Shown one piece after another: positions 1 through 8,028 of a stretch of DNA of 15,798 nucleotides. The DNA is from Bacilli bacterium (lineage in GTDB: Bacteria > Bacillota_I > Bacilli_A > RFN20 > CAG-288): contig JAQWCB010000006.1 of assembly GCA_028707375.1 (NCBI GenBank), positions 1 through 15,798 of the forward strand, read 5' to 3'. The position numbers and the translations under genes are program-made. The stretch's first letter is position 1; every line of letters starts with the position of its first letter. A model generated the notes under the pieces. It was not told where the DNA came from. It did no database searches and saw nothing but the letters and a program-made list of their open reading frames with translations.

Positions 1-1
1 T

Positions 2-670
2 GACAATGTGGCTTTGAGCACAGATAAAGATACTTATGTTCAAGGTGAATCAATTATGGTGACAGCGACAGCTCAAGTTGAAAATGACTGGGTAGCTATC
101 TACAAGGCAGATGATGCCAATCTTAGCTCATGTGGTGGCTCGTTATATTATTATTATCCGATGGCTAAAGGCAATGGTACTGCTGTTGATATAACGACAA
201 CGATTATGAACCAAGAGCGTGCTGAGGCTGATTTGCGCGCCGGCGATTATACCATTTATCTTTTGAGCGACAATGGATATAGCGTTCTCTTACAAAAGAG
301 TATCAAGATTGAAGCTGCGCCTGAAGTGAAACATCCGTATATTAGTTTAGATAAATCAATCTATGCCTATAGCACTGACGAAACTAGATCCATTATGGTT
401 TCTGTTTCTCCACGAACCGATCATCCTAAAGACTGGGTATCATTAATGAAGGAAGAAGACGATATCACCGATGCAACCCACGGTGGTGGTTCCCTGTTCT
501 ACTTCTATGCGAATGATGAAACTAGCCCTTGTGATATAACAACAAAAAATCCTCACTCGGAGCGTTTGGAAGACATTAAATTATTGCCAGGAAAATATAA
601 AGTTTACTACTTGGCTGATGATGGTTACGAAGTGTTAGACACTGTTCACTTCACTATCGCTGAAAAATAG
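2..670 (+). CDS. C-terminal part of a protein with two tandem beta-sandwich-like repeats (5' truncated)
   Basis: The frame is open to the first base of the window, so this is the 3' end of a longer gene. A GTG at 8 could start translation, but it lies at the beginning of the first repeat with no room for a ribosome site, so I treat the gene as partial. The 222 visible residues fall into two repeats of about 100 residues. Each begins with a strand ending in S-T/L-D-K and then shows D-W-V-x-(I/L), G-G-S-L-(Y/F)-Y-(Y/F)-Y, D-I-T-T, and a closing L-x-x-G-x-Y-x-(I/V)-Y-x-L-x-D-(N/D)-G-Y-x-V-L. The strand-rich pattern suggests Ig/SKICH-like beta-sandwich modules. In related bacteria such modules are often appended to secreted phosphoesterases or hydrolases; that is from memory of the family, not searched. 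The catalytic part, if any, lies upstream of the window. The product is probably extracellular because its downstream neighbours are surface proteins. Function unknown. Confidence 0.72.
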   Translation, partial: DNVALSTDKDTYVQGESIMVTATAQVENDWVAIYKADDANLSSCGGSLYYYYPMAKGNGTAVDITTTIMNQERAEADLRAGDYTIYLLSDNGYSVLLQKSIKIEAAPEVKHPYISLDKSIYAYSTDETRSIMVSVSPRTDHPKDWVSLMKEEDDITDATHGGGSLFYFYANDETSPCDITTKNPHSERLEDIKLLPGKYKVYYLADDGYEVLDTVHFTIAEK

Positions 671-679
671 CAACAATTT

Positions 680-724
680 AAAAGAGAGTATCTTCCCTAG
701 CAATAGAAAGTTACTCTCTTTTCT
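680..724 (+). terminator. Rho-independent terminator after the repeat protein
   Basis: A perfect 11-bp stem pairs 680-690 with 712-722. The second arm ends in four T and the sequence continues T-rich (C-T-T at 723 onward after the arm). The loop is 21 nt. It lies 10 nt after the TAG stop and 20 nt before the next start codon, so it separates the two genes or allows only partial read-through. Confidence 0.8.
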
Positions 725-741
725 TAAATAGAGGGAAAAAA

Positions 742-3690
742 ATGAAAAAAAAGATAATTGGAAATAAAATTCTTTGGGGAATTTTAAGCACGGCGTTTAC
801 CGCTACTTTTGTAGGTTTAGTCATCGGCACTTCATATGCTTGGAAATATGAACGAATGGTTAACACTTACTTAGATATCAGTGAAACAGATTCACAAAAT
901 AATACTAATGGGCAATATTACACGAGCGACTATGATAATCCTGACGATCTTTTGTCGTATGAAAAAGAACTTTGTGCTGAAATAGAAGGAGAAGGAGCAA
1001 CCTTATTAAAGAACGATAATAACGCTTTGCCTCTGGCCTCTAGATCAAAGGTAAGTCTATTTTCGCGCTCCAGCACAGACTTGGTTTATGGCGGTACTGG
1101 AAGTGGCTCTGTATCGAGTTCATCAGCCGTTAATCTTCGCGACGCCTTGGAAATCAATAACATTCGAGTCAATAAAGATCTCTGGGATAAATACAAAGAC
1201 ATGGATACGGAAAGACCGAGTTTTGGCATCGATTCAGCCGATTTGACAAAAGTTAGCATTGCAGAAAACAACGATGGCATCTTTAATTCGGGATCTATCA
1301 TCCGTTCCTTTCAGGAATATAATGACGCAGCAATAATTGTTCTCTCCCGAACAGGTGGTGAGGGATATGATTTACCTCAAGGTAACTTTGATATTCAAAG
1401 CGACAATACCTATAAGGGCAAGGATGGCTATTTCGCTCTTCAAGATGATGAGAAAGCCATGATAAGGAATGTTAAAAAATATTTTACAAAGGTTATTGTC
1501 CTGGTAAATAGTTCTAACGCATTGGAATTAAACTGGATCAACGATCCTGAGCTAAGTGTAGACGCTTGCTTATGGATGGGATCGGTAGGACAAACAGGAA
1601 TCAAGGGTGTTGCTAGCATTATTGCTGGAACAACAAATCCCAGCGGTCATTTGGCAGATACTTATGCCGCTGATTCTCATTCTGCTCCATCGATGATGAA
1701 TAACTCTAATATGTTATTTGAAGGCACTTCTTTCAATGGTGAATACGATTGTCGAAATAATTACATGGTATATTCTGAAGGAATCTATGTGGGATATCGT
1801 TATTATGAAACACGATATGAGGATACTGTTTTAAATAGATACAACGCAGCTTCCACCGCGGGAACATACTATTCTTCTAACGCTTGGAATTACGATGAGG
1901 AAGTTAGTTTTCCTTTTGGCTTTGGATTATCGTATACCACTTTTGAGCAAAGCTTAGTGGGGGCTGATTTGAATCTTGGAAATAATACAATCAATCTAAA
2001 AGTAAAAGTTAAAAATACTGGAAATGTTGCGGGCAAGGAAGTAGTTCAAGCCTATTTCCAATCGGATTATACCGATTATGATCGGGCAAATAAAGTTGAG
2101 AAACCAGCTGTTGAACTTTGTGGCTTTGCCAAGACAAATGTTTTGGATCCGAATCAGGAACAAATTGTTGAAATAAATGTCAATCTTGATGAGGTTGCTT
2201 CATATGACTATATCAATAAGAAGACATATTTCTTAGACAAAGGCACACATTATATTGCAATCGGAAACGATGCGCACGATGCTTTGAATAATATCTTAGC
2301 TCAAAAAGGAAAAAATAAGAGCAATTCAATAATGACTAAGGATGGTGATGCTAGTAAGGCTAAAGCTATCAATATTCAAAATGAAATCTTGTTTGATAAG
2401 AGTTCGAAAACTGGTTACAATGTCACCAATCAATTTGATAATGCTGATGCGAATTATTATTACGATGATAAAATCACCTATTTATCAAGAAGCGATTGGG
2501 AAAATACCTATCCTAAGGCATATACCAACTTAGCTTATCTAGATAGCATTCAACACGCGACCACTTCAAATGTTGAATATAGTGGAAAACAGATAAGTGA
2601 AGATGTGGTTACCAATGCAAAGAATGGATTGAAATTAATCGACCTTAAAGATAAAGATTACGATGATGAAGAATGGAATGAGCTCATTGATCAATTATCT
2701 GTCGAAGAAATTAGTTCTTTGATTGGTGTTGGTGGCTTTGGGACTTCATCCATTGAATCAATCATTTATCCTGGAACTAAAGATCAGGATGGTCCAGCGG
2801 GAATTTCGGGAGCCTTTTACGGGGGTAAATCGGGAATGTCATATCCTTCTGAAGTTGTATTAGCTTCAACTTGGAACTTAGATCTTTTGGAAAAAATGGG
2901 CAAATGCATCGGCGAAGATGCTTTAGCTACCAATACTGTCGGTTGGTATGCTCCTGGCTTGAATACTCATCGCTCACCTTATGGCGGACGAAATTATGAA
3001 TATTTTTCAGAAGATGGTTTCCTTGCAGGAAAACTTTCAGCCCGCGAGATACAAGGTGTCAAATCTAAAGGCGTTGTAGTTTATGCAAAGCACTTCGCTC
3101 TCAATGATCAAGAACTTCACCGTCATGGCATATGCATTTTCAGCAACGAACAGGCAATTAGAGAAGTATATTTAAAATCTTTCCAGTATGCAGTTGAGGA
3201 TGGTGGTGCTAATGGAATAATGTCATCATTCAATCGTATTGGATGTACATGGAGCGGAGCTCACAAGGGATTGTTAACAGAAGTTTTGCGAAATGAATGG
3301 GGCTTTAAAGGATGTGTAGTAACTGACTATGCGACAAGTTCAGATTGGATGCCGTTGACAGCCGGACTAGAAGCGGGAAACAATCTTTGGCTATATACTC
3401 AAGAAGGTATGTACGATGCTAAATTTACAGATTTAGTTGCGAGCGATAAATACTTGCTACAACTAGGTAAGAATTCATGTCATGATATTTTGTATTCGTA
3501 TGTCAATAGCGCCGCTATGAACGGATATACTTCTGATGTCGAAAATCTAAATAAAACACTTCCTTGGTGGAAGCCTACTATCATTGCTATCGATGTCTTT
3601 ACGGGAGTATTAGCCGCTGCAAGTATTACGATGCTCATTTTAAAAATATTTGAAAAGAAGGGAGAAAAAGATGAACGCGAGAAAGCATAA
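742..3690 (+). CDS. Membrane-anchored, domain-swapped (circularly permuted) family 3 glycoside hydrolase
   Basis: Predicted exo-acting beta-glycosidase; the sugar specificity cannot be read from sequence. Domain order is reversed relative to ordinary GH3. The GH3 C-terminal domain comes first (about 85-400, starting E-G-A-T-L-L-K-N and ending F-P-F-G-F-G-L-S-Y). An Fn3-like domain follows (about 410-515), then a linker, then the (beta/alpha)8 nucleophile domain (about 645-930). Visible active-site elements are D683 in D-G-P-A-G, R750 in G-G-R-N-Y-E-Y-F, K783-H784, the nucleophile D862 in V-V-T-D-Y (usually S/T-D-W), and a candidate acid/base E207 in G-G-E-G-Y-D. A hydrophobic segment at about 10-34 follows M-K-K-K, and another at about 946-967 precedes a charged tail. 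Both termini are therefore predicted cytoplasmic, with the enzyme outside. A GAGGG ribosome site at 731-735 supports the start. Permuted GH3 enzymes are known from rumen Firmicutes; anchors at both ends are the odd part. The gene overlaps the next by 20 nt. Confidence 0.93.
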   Translation: MKKKIIGNKILWGILSTAFTATFVGLVIGTSYAWKYERMVNTYLDISETDSQNNTNGQYYTSDYDNPDDLLSYEKELCAEIEGEGATLLKNDNNALPLASRSKVSLFSRSSTDLVYGGTGSGSVSSSSAVNLRDALEINNIRVNKDLWDKYKDMDTERPSFGIDSADLTKVSIAENNDGIFNSGSIIRSFQEYNDAAIIVLSRTGGEGYDLPQGNFDIQSDNTYKGKDGYFALQDDEKAMIRNVKKYFTKVIVLVNSSNALELNWINDPELSVDACLWMGSVGQTGIKGVASIIAGTTNPSGHLADTYAADSHSAPSMMNNSNMLFEGTSFNGEYDCRNNYMVYSEGIYVGYRYYETRYEDTVLNRYNAASTAGTYYSSNAWNYDEEVSFPFGFGLSYTTFEQSLVGADLNLGNNTINLKVKVKNTGNVAGKEVVQAYFQSDYTDYDRANKVEKPAVELCGFAKTNVLDPNQEQIVEINVNLDEVASYDYINKKTYFLDKGTHYIAIGNDAHDALNNILAQKGKNKSNSIMTKDGDASKAKAINIQNEILFDKSSKTGYNVTNQFDNADANYYYDDKITYLSRSDWENTYPKAYTNLAYLDSIQHATTSNVEYSGKQISEDVVTNAKNGLKLIDLKDKDYDDEEWNELIDQLSVEEISSLIGVGGFGTSSIESIIYPGTKDQDGPAGISGAFYGGKSGMSYPSEVVLASTWNLDLLEKMGKCIGEDALATNTVGWYAPGLNTHRSPYGGRNYEYFSEDGFLAGKLSAREIQGVKSKGVVVYAKHFALNDQELHRHGICIFSNEQAIREVYLKSFQYAVEDGGANGIMSSFNRIGCTWSGAHKGLLTEVLRNEWGFKGCVVTDYATSSDWMPLTAGLEAGNNLWLYTQEGMYDAKFTDLVASDKYLLQLGKNSCHDILYSYVNSAAMNGYTSDVENLNKTLPWWKPTIIAIDVFTGVLAAASITMLILKIFEKKGEKDEREKA

Positions 3691-5059
3691 ATTTGTCTAT
3701 GGACTCACATTATTCGCTTTATTATCCTGTGTATCGTGTGCTGGTGAAACAAGCAGCATAAGTTCGGCAACCGATACTGCATCTAGTAGCAATAATGTTG
3801 ATACAACCGTTTTCAACTTATCATTTGACAAATCGTCATCTATAGAGAATACGATTGGAGGTACTATTTCTATTGATAAAGATATACCAACAGCCAATCG
3901 CGATATTAAAAACTATAAATTGTACTGGGGCGATGATAGTGGAAAGCTGAGCGATTATACCCAACTGGGAAGTACCATTTCGGCCCTGGCTACCAATGCT
4001 TCATATACCTTTGCTAACAATTTGGCTATTCCACAGCAGGCAACGAAGTTGTATGTTGATGGGACAAATCGTCAAGGTGAAATACTTAAGACAAAAACGA
4101 TGGACTTAACTTCTTATAAAAAAGAATCCAATCTATTATTCGAATTTCCTGTTATCAGCGATCAGCATGTTTCAAATAAGGGTGGCAATTTCTACAATAA
4201 GACCATTGCTGCGTATAAGGATATTATTAAGACTTCACCTAATCGTTCCTTTATTATGAGCAATGGTGATATGGTCGATCGTGGAATAAAAGAATACTAC
4301 GATGCATACAATGATGCTTTGAAAGAAGCCTTTGGGGATGAAAATCCAAATATTTACTACACCATTGGTAATCATGAATATATTCCGACAAACGAAAGTG
4401 ATTATACAACATACACCGATTTGGCATACGAATATACTAATGTGGCCCAAATGAATGACGGCAAACCATACTATAGTTTTGTTAGTAACAATTCATACTT
4501 TATTGTTTTAGGTACTACATCAATGCCGGAATCATTAGCGGGAAATACTCAATGTAGTGAAAACTTAGGAGCTGAAGAATTAGCTTGGTTTGAGTCAACA
4601 ATGAAAGAAGCTTCGGCTACTAATAATCCTATTTACGTTTTCTCCCACGCACCATTAAAAGATACTGTATCGGGATCGCTAACAGAATATGGTCAAACTT
4701 GGTATGGATTTAGTGATGAAGAAGATGCAAAAGTTAAAAATATAATAAAAAATTATCCGCAAACCTTATTATTCTCTTCACATACTCATTGGTGTTTCGA
4801 AAGTGAAAATCCCTATTATATTGATGATAATAATGTAAGTTATTTCAATACTGCTGCGGTCAGTTATCTCTGGGCCGGACACAATGGTGGATATATATAC
4901 GATGGCACATATTCTGACACCAAAGGTAGTCAGGGATTATATGTGAAAGTATATGACGACTATGTTGAAGTTAAAGGAAGAAATTTCTCTGACAAAAAAG
5001 GAAATACTGATTGGTATTCTAATTATCAAGTAATTATCCCTAATAAAACATCTCTATAA
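3671..5059 (+). CDS. Predicted lipoprotein metallophosphoesterase (calcineurin-like)
   Basis: Start chosen at ATG 3671 because G-A-A-G-G-G-A-G at 3656-3663 lies 7 nt upstream; the in-frame TTG at 3650 would put the ribosome site inside the gene. The 462-residue product begins with a basic stretch, a hydrophobic core and a lipobox-like L-L-S-C at C20 (a second Cys at 23 is a weaker option), so it is probably lipid-anchored outside. Residues about 24-45 are Ser/Thr-rich, and 45-150 look like an Fn3-type or purple-acid-phosphatase-type N-terminal beta domain. All metallophosphoesterase metal motifs are visible: S-D-Q-H (D164, H166), G-D-x-x-D-R-G (D200, D203), G-N-H-E (N234, H235), S-H-A-P (H326) and S-H-T-H (H371, H373). 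The substrate is unknown: phosphomonoester, phosphodiester or glycan phosphate. The 20-nt overlap with the permuted GH3 gene implies translational coupling and a shared surface role. Confidence 0.9.
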   Translation: MNARKHKFVYGLTLFALLSCVSCAGETSSISSATDTASSSNNVDTTVFNLSFDKSSSIENTIGGTISIDKDIPTANRDIKNYKLYWGDDSGKLSDYTQLGSTISALATNASYTFANNLAIPQQATKLYVDGTNRQGEILKTKTMDLTSYKKESNLLFEFPVISDQHVSNKGGNFYNKTIAAYKDIIKTSPNRSFIMSNGDMVDRGIKEYYDAYNDALKEAFGDENPNIYYTIGNHEYIPTNESDYTTYTDLAYEYTNVAQMNDGKPYYSFVSNNSYFIVLGTTSMPESLAGNTQCSENLGAEELAWFESTMKEASATNNPIYVFSHAPLKDTVSGSLTEYGQTWYGFSDEEDAKVKNIIKNYPQTLLFSSHTHWCFESENPYYIDDNNVSYFNTAAVSYLWAGHNGGYIYDGTYSDTKGSQGLYVKVYDDYVEVKGRNFSDKKGNTDWYSNYQVIIPNKTSL

Positions 5060-5078
5060 TTATCGTTTTAATTTAAAC

Positions 5079-5180
5079 GAAAAATCGATGCCTATTTTCA
5101 CCATCGCGAAAATTTTTTTTCACATTAATCAATATGATGTTTATAATTTTTCGCAATGTATATCGTAGCATCGATTTTTC
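5079..5180 (+). repeat. 102-nt nested inverted repeat, terminator-like or structured RNA
   Basis: Three nested stems are readable. A perfect 13-bp outer stem pairs 5079-5091 with 5168-5180. A 7-bp stem pairs 5106-5112 with 5148-5154. A 6-bp apical stem with one G-U pairs 5122-5127 with 5135-5140, loop 7 nt. The internal loops between the outer and middle stems are nearly symmetric (14 and 13 nt). A competing local hairpin pairs 5086-5090 with 5102-5106 and is followed by eight T at 5113-5120, so the element could terminate the upstream operon in one conformation. The outer 3' arm also ends in five T and is followed by a T-rich stretch. Confidence 0.55.
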
Positions 5181-5300
5181 ATTTTTAATAAAAGATTGTT
5201 AATTTTTGCTGATTGAGACATAAAAAAATGTAAAACTCAACAAAGATGTTTTACAATGGACAAAAAAGGCAAAACGCCTGATATATAACGCTATTATTAC

Positions 5301-5332
5301 ATTTGTTACTTATTTGATAAATAGTAACAAAT
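5301..5332. repeat. 10-bp inverted repeat, possible operator
   Basis: Bases 5301-5310 (ATTTGTTACT) are the exact reverse complement of 5323-5332. The 12-nt centre can form four further pairs (5312-5315 with 5319-5322) after a one-base bulge. It lies 27 nt upstream of the cre-like site and about 250 nt before the GH3 start codon. No T-tract follows, so a protein-binding operator fits better than a terminator. Confidence 0.5.
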
Positions 5333-5359
5333 AGTACTTTTGGGCTTTAATGTAAATTA

Positions 5360-5373
5360 TGTAAGCGTTTTTA
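5360..5373 (+). promoter_or_regulatory. cre-like catabolite repression operator (CcpA/LacI family)
   Basis: TGTAAGCGTTTTTA matches 13 of 14 positions of the low-GC Gram-positive cre consensus TGWAARCGYTWNCW. It sits in the intergenic region before a glycosidase gene, where catabolite control is expected. Binding by CcpA or by a LacI-type sugar repressor is inference; neither regulator gene is in the window. Confidence 0.6.
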
Positions 5374-5471
5374 TCATGATATATTAAAATTGTATAAAGG
5401 GTGGCAAAAGGCGATTATAAGCAGTCGCGATGAACTAATGTATTTATTAAATTTGTGAATAATAGTTTGTC

Positions 5472-5552
5472 TTGATTGCAAATCAACTTGATGAAAATAA
5501 ATTGATAAAAAATTAGTACAGCCTTGATTATTTGGCTACTAATCAATTGATT
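5472..5552. repeat. Cluster of TTGAT/ATCAA motifs in the GH3 leader
   Basis: TTGAT occurs at 5472, 5488, 5502, 5524 and 5547, and its complement ATCAA at 5482 and 5542, seven copies in 81 nt. Some build palindromes: a hairpin with arms 5472-5477 and 5481-5486; a hairpin with arms 5524-5530 and 5540-5546; and a perfect 12-bp palindrome AATCAATTGATT at 5541-5552. The last two share bases and are mutually exclusive. They end 14 nt before the ribosome site. Confidence 0.45.
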
Positions 5553-5580
5553 CATTGCTTATTAATGAGGAGAAGGCTAT

Positions 5581-8025
5581 ATGAAATACAAAGACATAAT
5601 AAAGGAAATGACGCTTGAACAAAAAGCCAGTTTGATGACTGGTAAAAACTTTTGGGAGACACGAAATATTGACGAAGAAGGGATACCTTCCATTTTTCTT
5701 TCAGATGGTCCTCACGGATTGCGTAAGCAAGCAGGATCAGCTGATCAATTAGGTCTTAATGCTTCAATTCCAGCAACCTGTTTTCCCACCAGCGCTTCTA
5801 TGGCCAATTCGTGGAATGTCGAACTCGGTGAAGAATTAGGAAAGCGTCTTGGACAAGAAGCTGTCAGTCAAGATGTCAGCGTTATTTTAGGGCCTGGAAC
5901 AAACATGAAGAGAAATCCTTTGTGCGGTCGTAATTTTGAATATTTTTCCGAAGATCCTATTTTGGCCGGAAGAATGACAGCCAGTTACATACGTGGAATT
6001 CAATCAAATGGGATTGCTTCCTGCGTCAAGCATTTTGCCTGTAACAATCAAGAAGAGAGAAGAATTGTTAACGATTCAATCGTTGATGAAAGAACATTGC
6101 GAGAAATATATTTAACAGCTTTTGAAATAGCTGTTAAAGAGGGTAAGGCCAAGGCTTTGATGTCATCTTATAACCTAGTTAATGGTGTGTATGCCAATGA
6201 AAATATTCATTTGCTCAAAGAAATTTTGCGCGATGAATGGGGCTTTAAAGGTGTAGTAATTACCGACTGGGGTGGTGATAACGATCGTGTTGAAGGTATA
6301 AAAGCTGGAAATGAATTAGAGATGCCAGGATGCAAAGATACTTCAAAGGATATAGTAAAAGCCGTCAAGGAAGGACGTCTTAAAGAAAAAGATTTAGATG
6401 TTTGTGTTGATAGATTGCTTAACTTGGTATTTTCAACTGCGCCTGACAAAAAATCCACTACGGAGATTTACGACTATTTCGACGATCATAATTTTGCTGC
6501 TAAATGCGCGGAAGAATCCACTGTTCTTTTGAAAAACAAAGATAGTATTTTACCTTTAGCTAGCAATAAAAAAGTAGCAGTTATTGGAAGTTTTGCTACT
6601 ATGCCTCGCTATCAAGGCGCTGGTTCTTCAATCGTTAATTCAATCAAGGTCGACACTCATTTAGAAGAGTTGAAAAAGTCGGATTTAGATGTCATAGGAT
6701 ATGCCCCCGGTTTTAAAAGATATGGCCAAAAGAGCAATAGGCTCATTAAGAAAGCCAAGAAACTTGCTAGCCAAGCAGAAGTTACTTTGCTATATCTAGG
6801 CTTAGATGAAGTTACTGAGGCTGAAGGTCTTGATAGACCCAATATGAAACTTCCCGATAATCAAATTGAACTTCTCAAGGAATTGAGTAAAGTAAACGAA
6901 AACATCATTGTAATTTTGTCGTGCGGTTCAGTAGTAAATCTTGATTGGGAAAGATATACTAAGGGTATAGTTCACGCCTACTTGGCCGGCGAAGCTGGAG
7001 CTAAGGCTGTCACTAGAATAATTGAAGGCAAAGTCAATCCTTCAGGTAAATTGGCAGAGACCTATCCTTTGAAATATGAAGATGTTGCTTCATCGGACAA
7101 TTTCCCTTCGCACAAGAAGACAGTTGAATATCGCGAAGGACCATATATTGGTTATCGCTACTTCCAAAAAGCTGGAGTCAAAGTTAGATATCCATTCGGT
7201 TTTGGACTTTCTTATACTAGTTTTGCTTATTCCAATCTCAAGGTTGATGATAAAAAGGTTAGTTTTACTATTACTAATACCGGCGATTATGATGGAAAAG
7301 AAACGGCAGAATTATATATAAGTAAAAAAGACTCGAATATTATTAGACCAGTAAGAGAACTCAAAGGATTTGCTAAAGTCTTTGTTAAAAAAGGTGAGAA
7401 AGTTAATGTTGCGATTAAATTTGATGACTATTCGTTCCGCTATTTTGACACTAAACTAAATAAATGGTGTACAGAAAGCGGAGAATATGCAATTGAAATT
7501 GGTAAATCGTGTGATGATATTGTTCTCAGCAAAACAATTGTAAAAGAGGGAATTACCCCGTCAACTAATGATGCCAAATTGTTACCAAATTACTACAATG
7601 GCAAAGTTAGAAATGTTTCTGATAAGGAGTTTTCACAATTATTGGGACGCGAAATTCCTAATTCGGAATTGAAATTTATCAAAAAGAACAGAATAATGGT
7701 CGATTACAATACGACAGTTGATGAATTAAAATATGCCAAGGGATGGGTTGGTAGACTTGTTTCTAACGCTATCAATTTCGCTATTAAATTCTTAAAATTC
7801 TTCGGAAAAAGATCATCAGCTAATACTTTGCAGATGGGAATGCTCCATCAGCCAATCAGAGGTATTTCGCGAATGAGTGATGGAATGATATGTTGGGGTT
7901 CGCTTGAAGGTTTAATGATGATGTTCAATGGTCATTTCCACAAGGGTCTTCACAAATTCTTCAAGGAAAGAAGAATTGATATTAGGGAAACAAAATTATT
8001 AAAAAAAGCGAGAAAGGAACAATAG
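5581..8025 (+). CDS. Canonical family 3 glycoside hydrolase (beta-glucosidase type), cytoplasmic
   Basis: An 814-residue GH3 enzyme in normal domain order with no signal peptide, so probably acting in the cytoplasm on imported oligosaccharides or glycosides. The N-terminal (beta/alpha)8 domain (about 1-285) shows D42 in D-G-P-H-G, R117 in C-G-R-N-F-E-Y-F, K150-H151 and the nucleophile D229 in V-I-T-D-W. The second domain (about 315-545) carries the likely acid/base E415 in E-A-E-G-L-D-R-P and ends in F-G-F-G-L-S-Y. An Fn3-like domain follows (about 555-640). A C-terminal extension of about 160 residues contains an amphipathic stretch (about 721-740) and a Met/Gly-rich segment. Such tails occur in many Firmicutes GH3 enzymes, and their role is unclear to me. 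The start is supported by GAGGAGAAGG just upstream. The next gene begins 3 nt after the stop, indicating an operon. Substrate not determinable. Confidence 0.95.
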   Translation: MKYKDIIKEMTLEQKASLMTGKNFWETRNIDEEGIPSIFLSDGPHGLRKQAGSADQLGLNASIPATCFPTSASMANSWNVELGEELGKRLGQEAVSQDVSVILGPGTNMKRNPLCGRNFEYFSEDPILAGRMTASYIRGIQSNGIASCVKHFACNNQEERRIVNDSIVDERTLREIYLTAFEIAVKEGKAKALMSSYNLVNGVYANENIHLLKEILRDEWGFKGVVITDWGGDNDRVEGIKAGNELEMPGCKDTSKDIVKAVKEGRLKEKDLDVCVDRLLNLVFSTAPDKKSTTEIYDYFDDHNFAAKCAEESTVLLKNKDSILPLASNKKVAVIGSFATMPRYQGAGSSIVNSIKVDTHLEELKKSDLDVIGYAPGFKRYGQKSNRLIKKAKKLASQAEVTLLYLGLDEVTEAEGLDRPNMKLPDNQIELLKELSKVNENIIVILSCGSVVNLDWERYTKGIVHAYLAGEAGAKAVTRIIEGKVNPSGKLAETYPLKYEDVASSDNFPSHKKTVEYREGPYIGYRYFQKAGVKVRYPFGFGLSYTSFAYSNLKVDDKKVSFTITNTGDYDGKETAELYISKKDSNIIRPVRELKGFAKVFVKKGEKVNVAIKFDDYSFRYFDTKLNKWCTESGEYAIEIGKSCDDIVLSKTIVKEGITPSTNDAKLLPNYYNGKVRNVSDKEFSQLLGREIPNSELKFIKKNRIMVDYNTTVDELKYAKGWVGRLVSNAINFAIKFLKFFGKRSSANTLQMGMLHQPIRGISRMSDGMICWGSLEGLMMMFNGHFHKGLHKFFKERRIDIRETKLLKKARKEQ

Positions 8026-8028
8026 GTT

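Larger units (their letters stand above)
5060..5580 (+). promoter_or_regulatory. 521-nt intergenic control region upstream of the canonical GH3 gene
   Basis: No open reading frame with a credible start is visible here. The region holds, in order: the nested hairpin at 5079-5180; an 8-bp inverted repeat (5229-5236 with 5248-5255); a 4-bp hairpin at 5267-5279; a 10-bp inverted repeat at 5301-5332; a cre-like operator at 5360-5373; and a cluster of TTGAT/ATCAA motifs at 5472-5552. It ends in a strong GAGGAGAAGG ribosome site at 5567-5576. I could not fix a convincing -35/-10 pair; AT-rich hexamers at 5380-5385 and 5393-5398 are possible -10 elements just downstream of the cre-like site. Confidence 0.6.

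Noticed and set aside
3650..3670. Upstream TTG start for the phosphoesterase lipoprotein
   Set aside because: It would place the strong ribosome site GAAGGGAG inside the coding region, and it adds a charged stretch before the signal peptide. ATG 3671 fits better.
742..3690. Permuted GH3 as two genes joined by an assembly error
   Set aside because: The frame is continuous over 982 codons with one start site. Domain-swapped GH3 enzymes are a known architecture, and the anchors at the ends fit one protein.
5267..5279. Possible minus-strand terminator (AGGC/GCCT hairpin with six T on the minus strand)
   Set aside because: The stem is only 4 bp and no minus-strand gene ends nearby.
5401..5433. 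Ten-codon frame starting GTG after an AAAGG sequence
   Set aside because: Too short, no similarity, and its stop overlaps a simple hairpin. No support as a real leader peptide.
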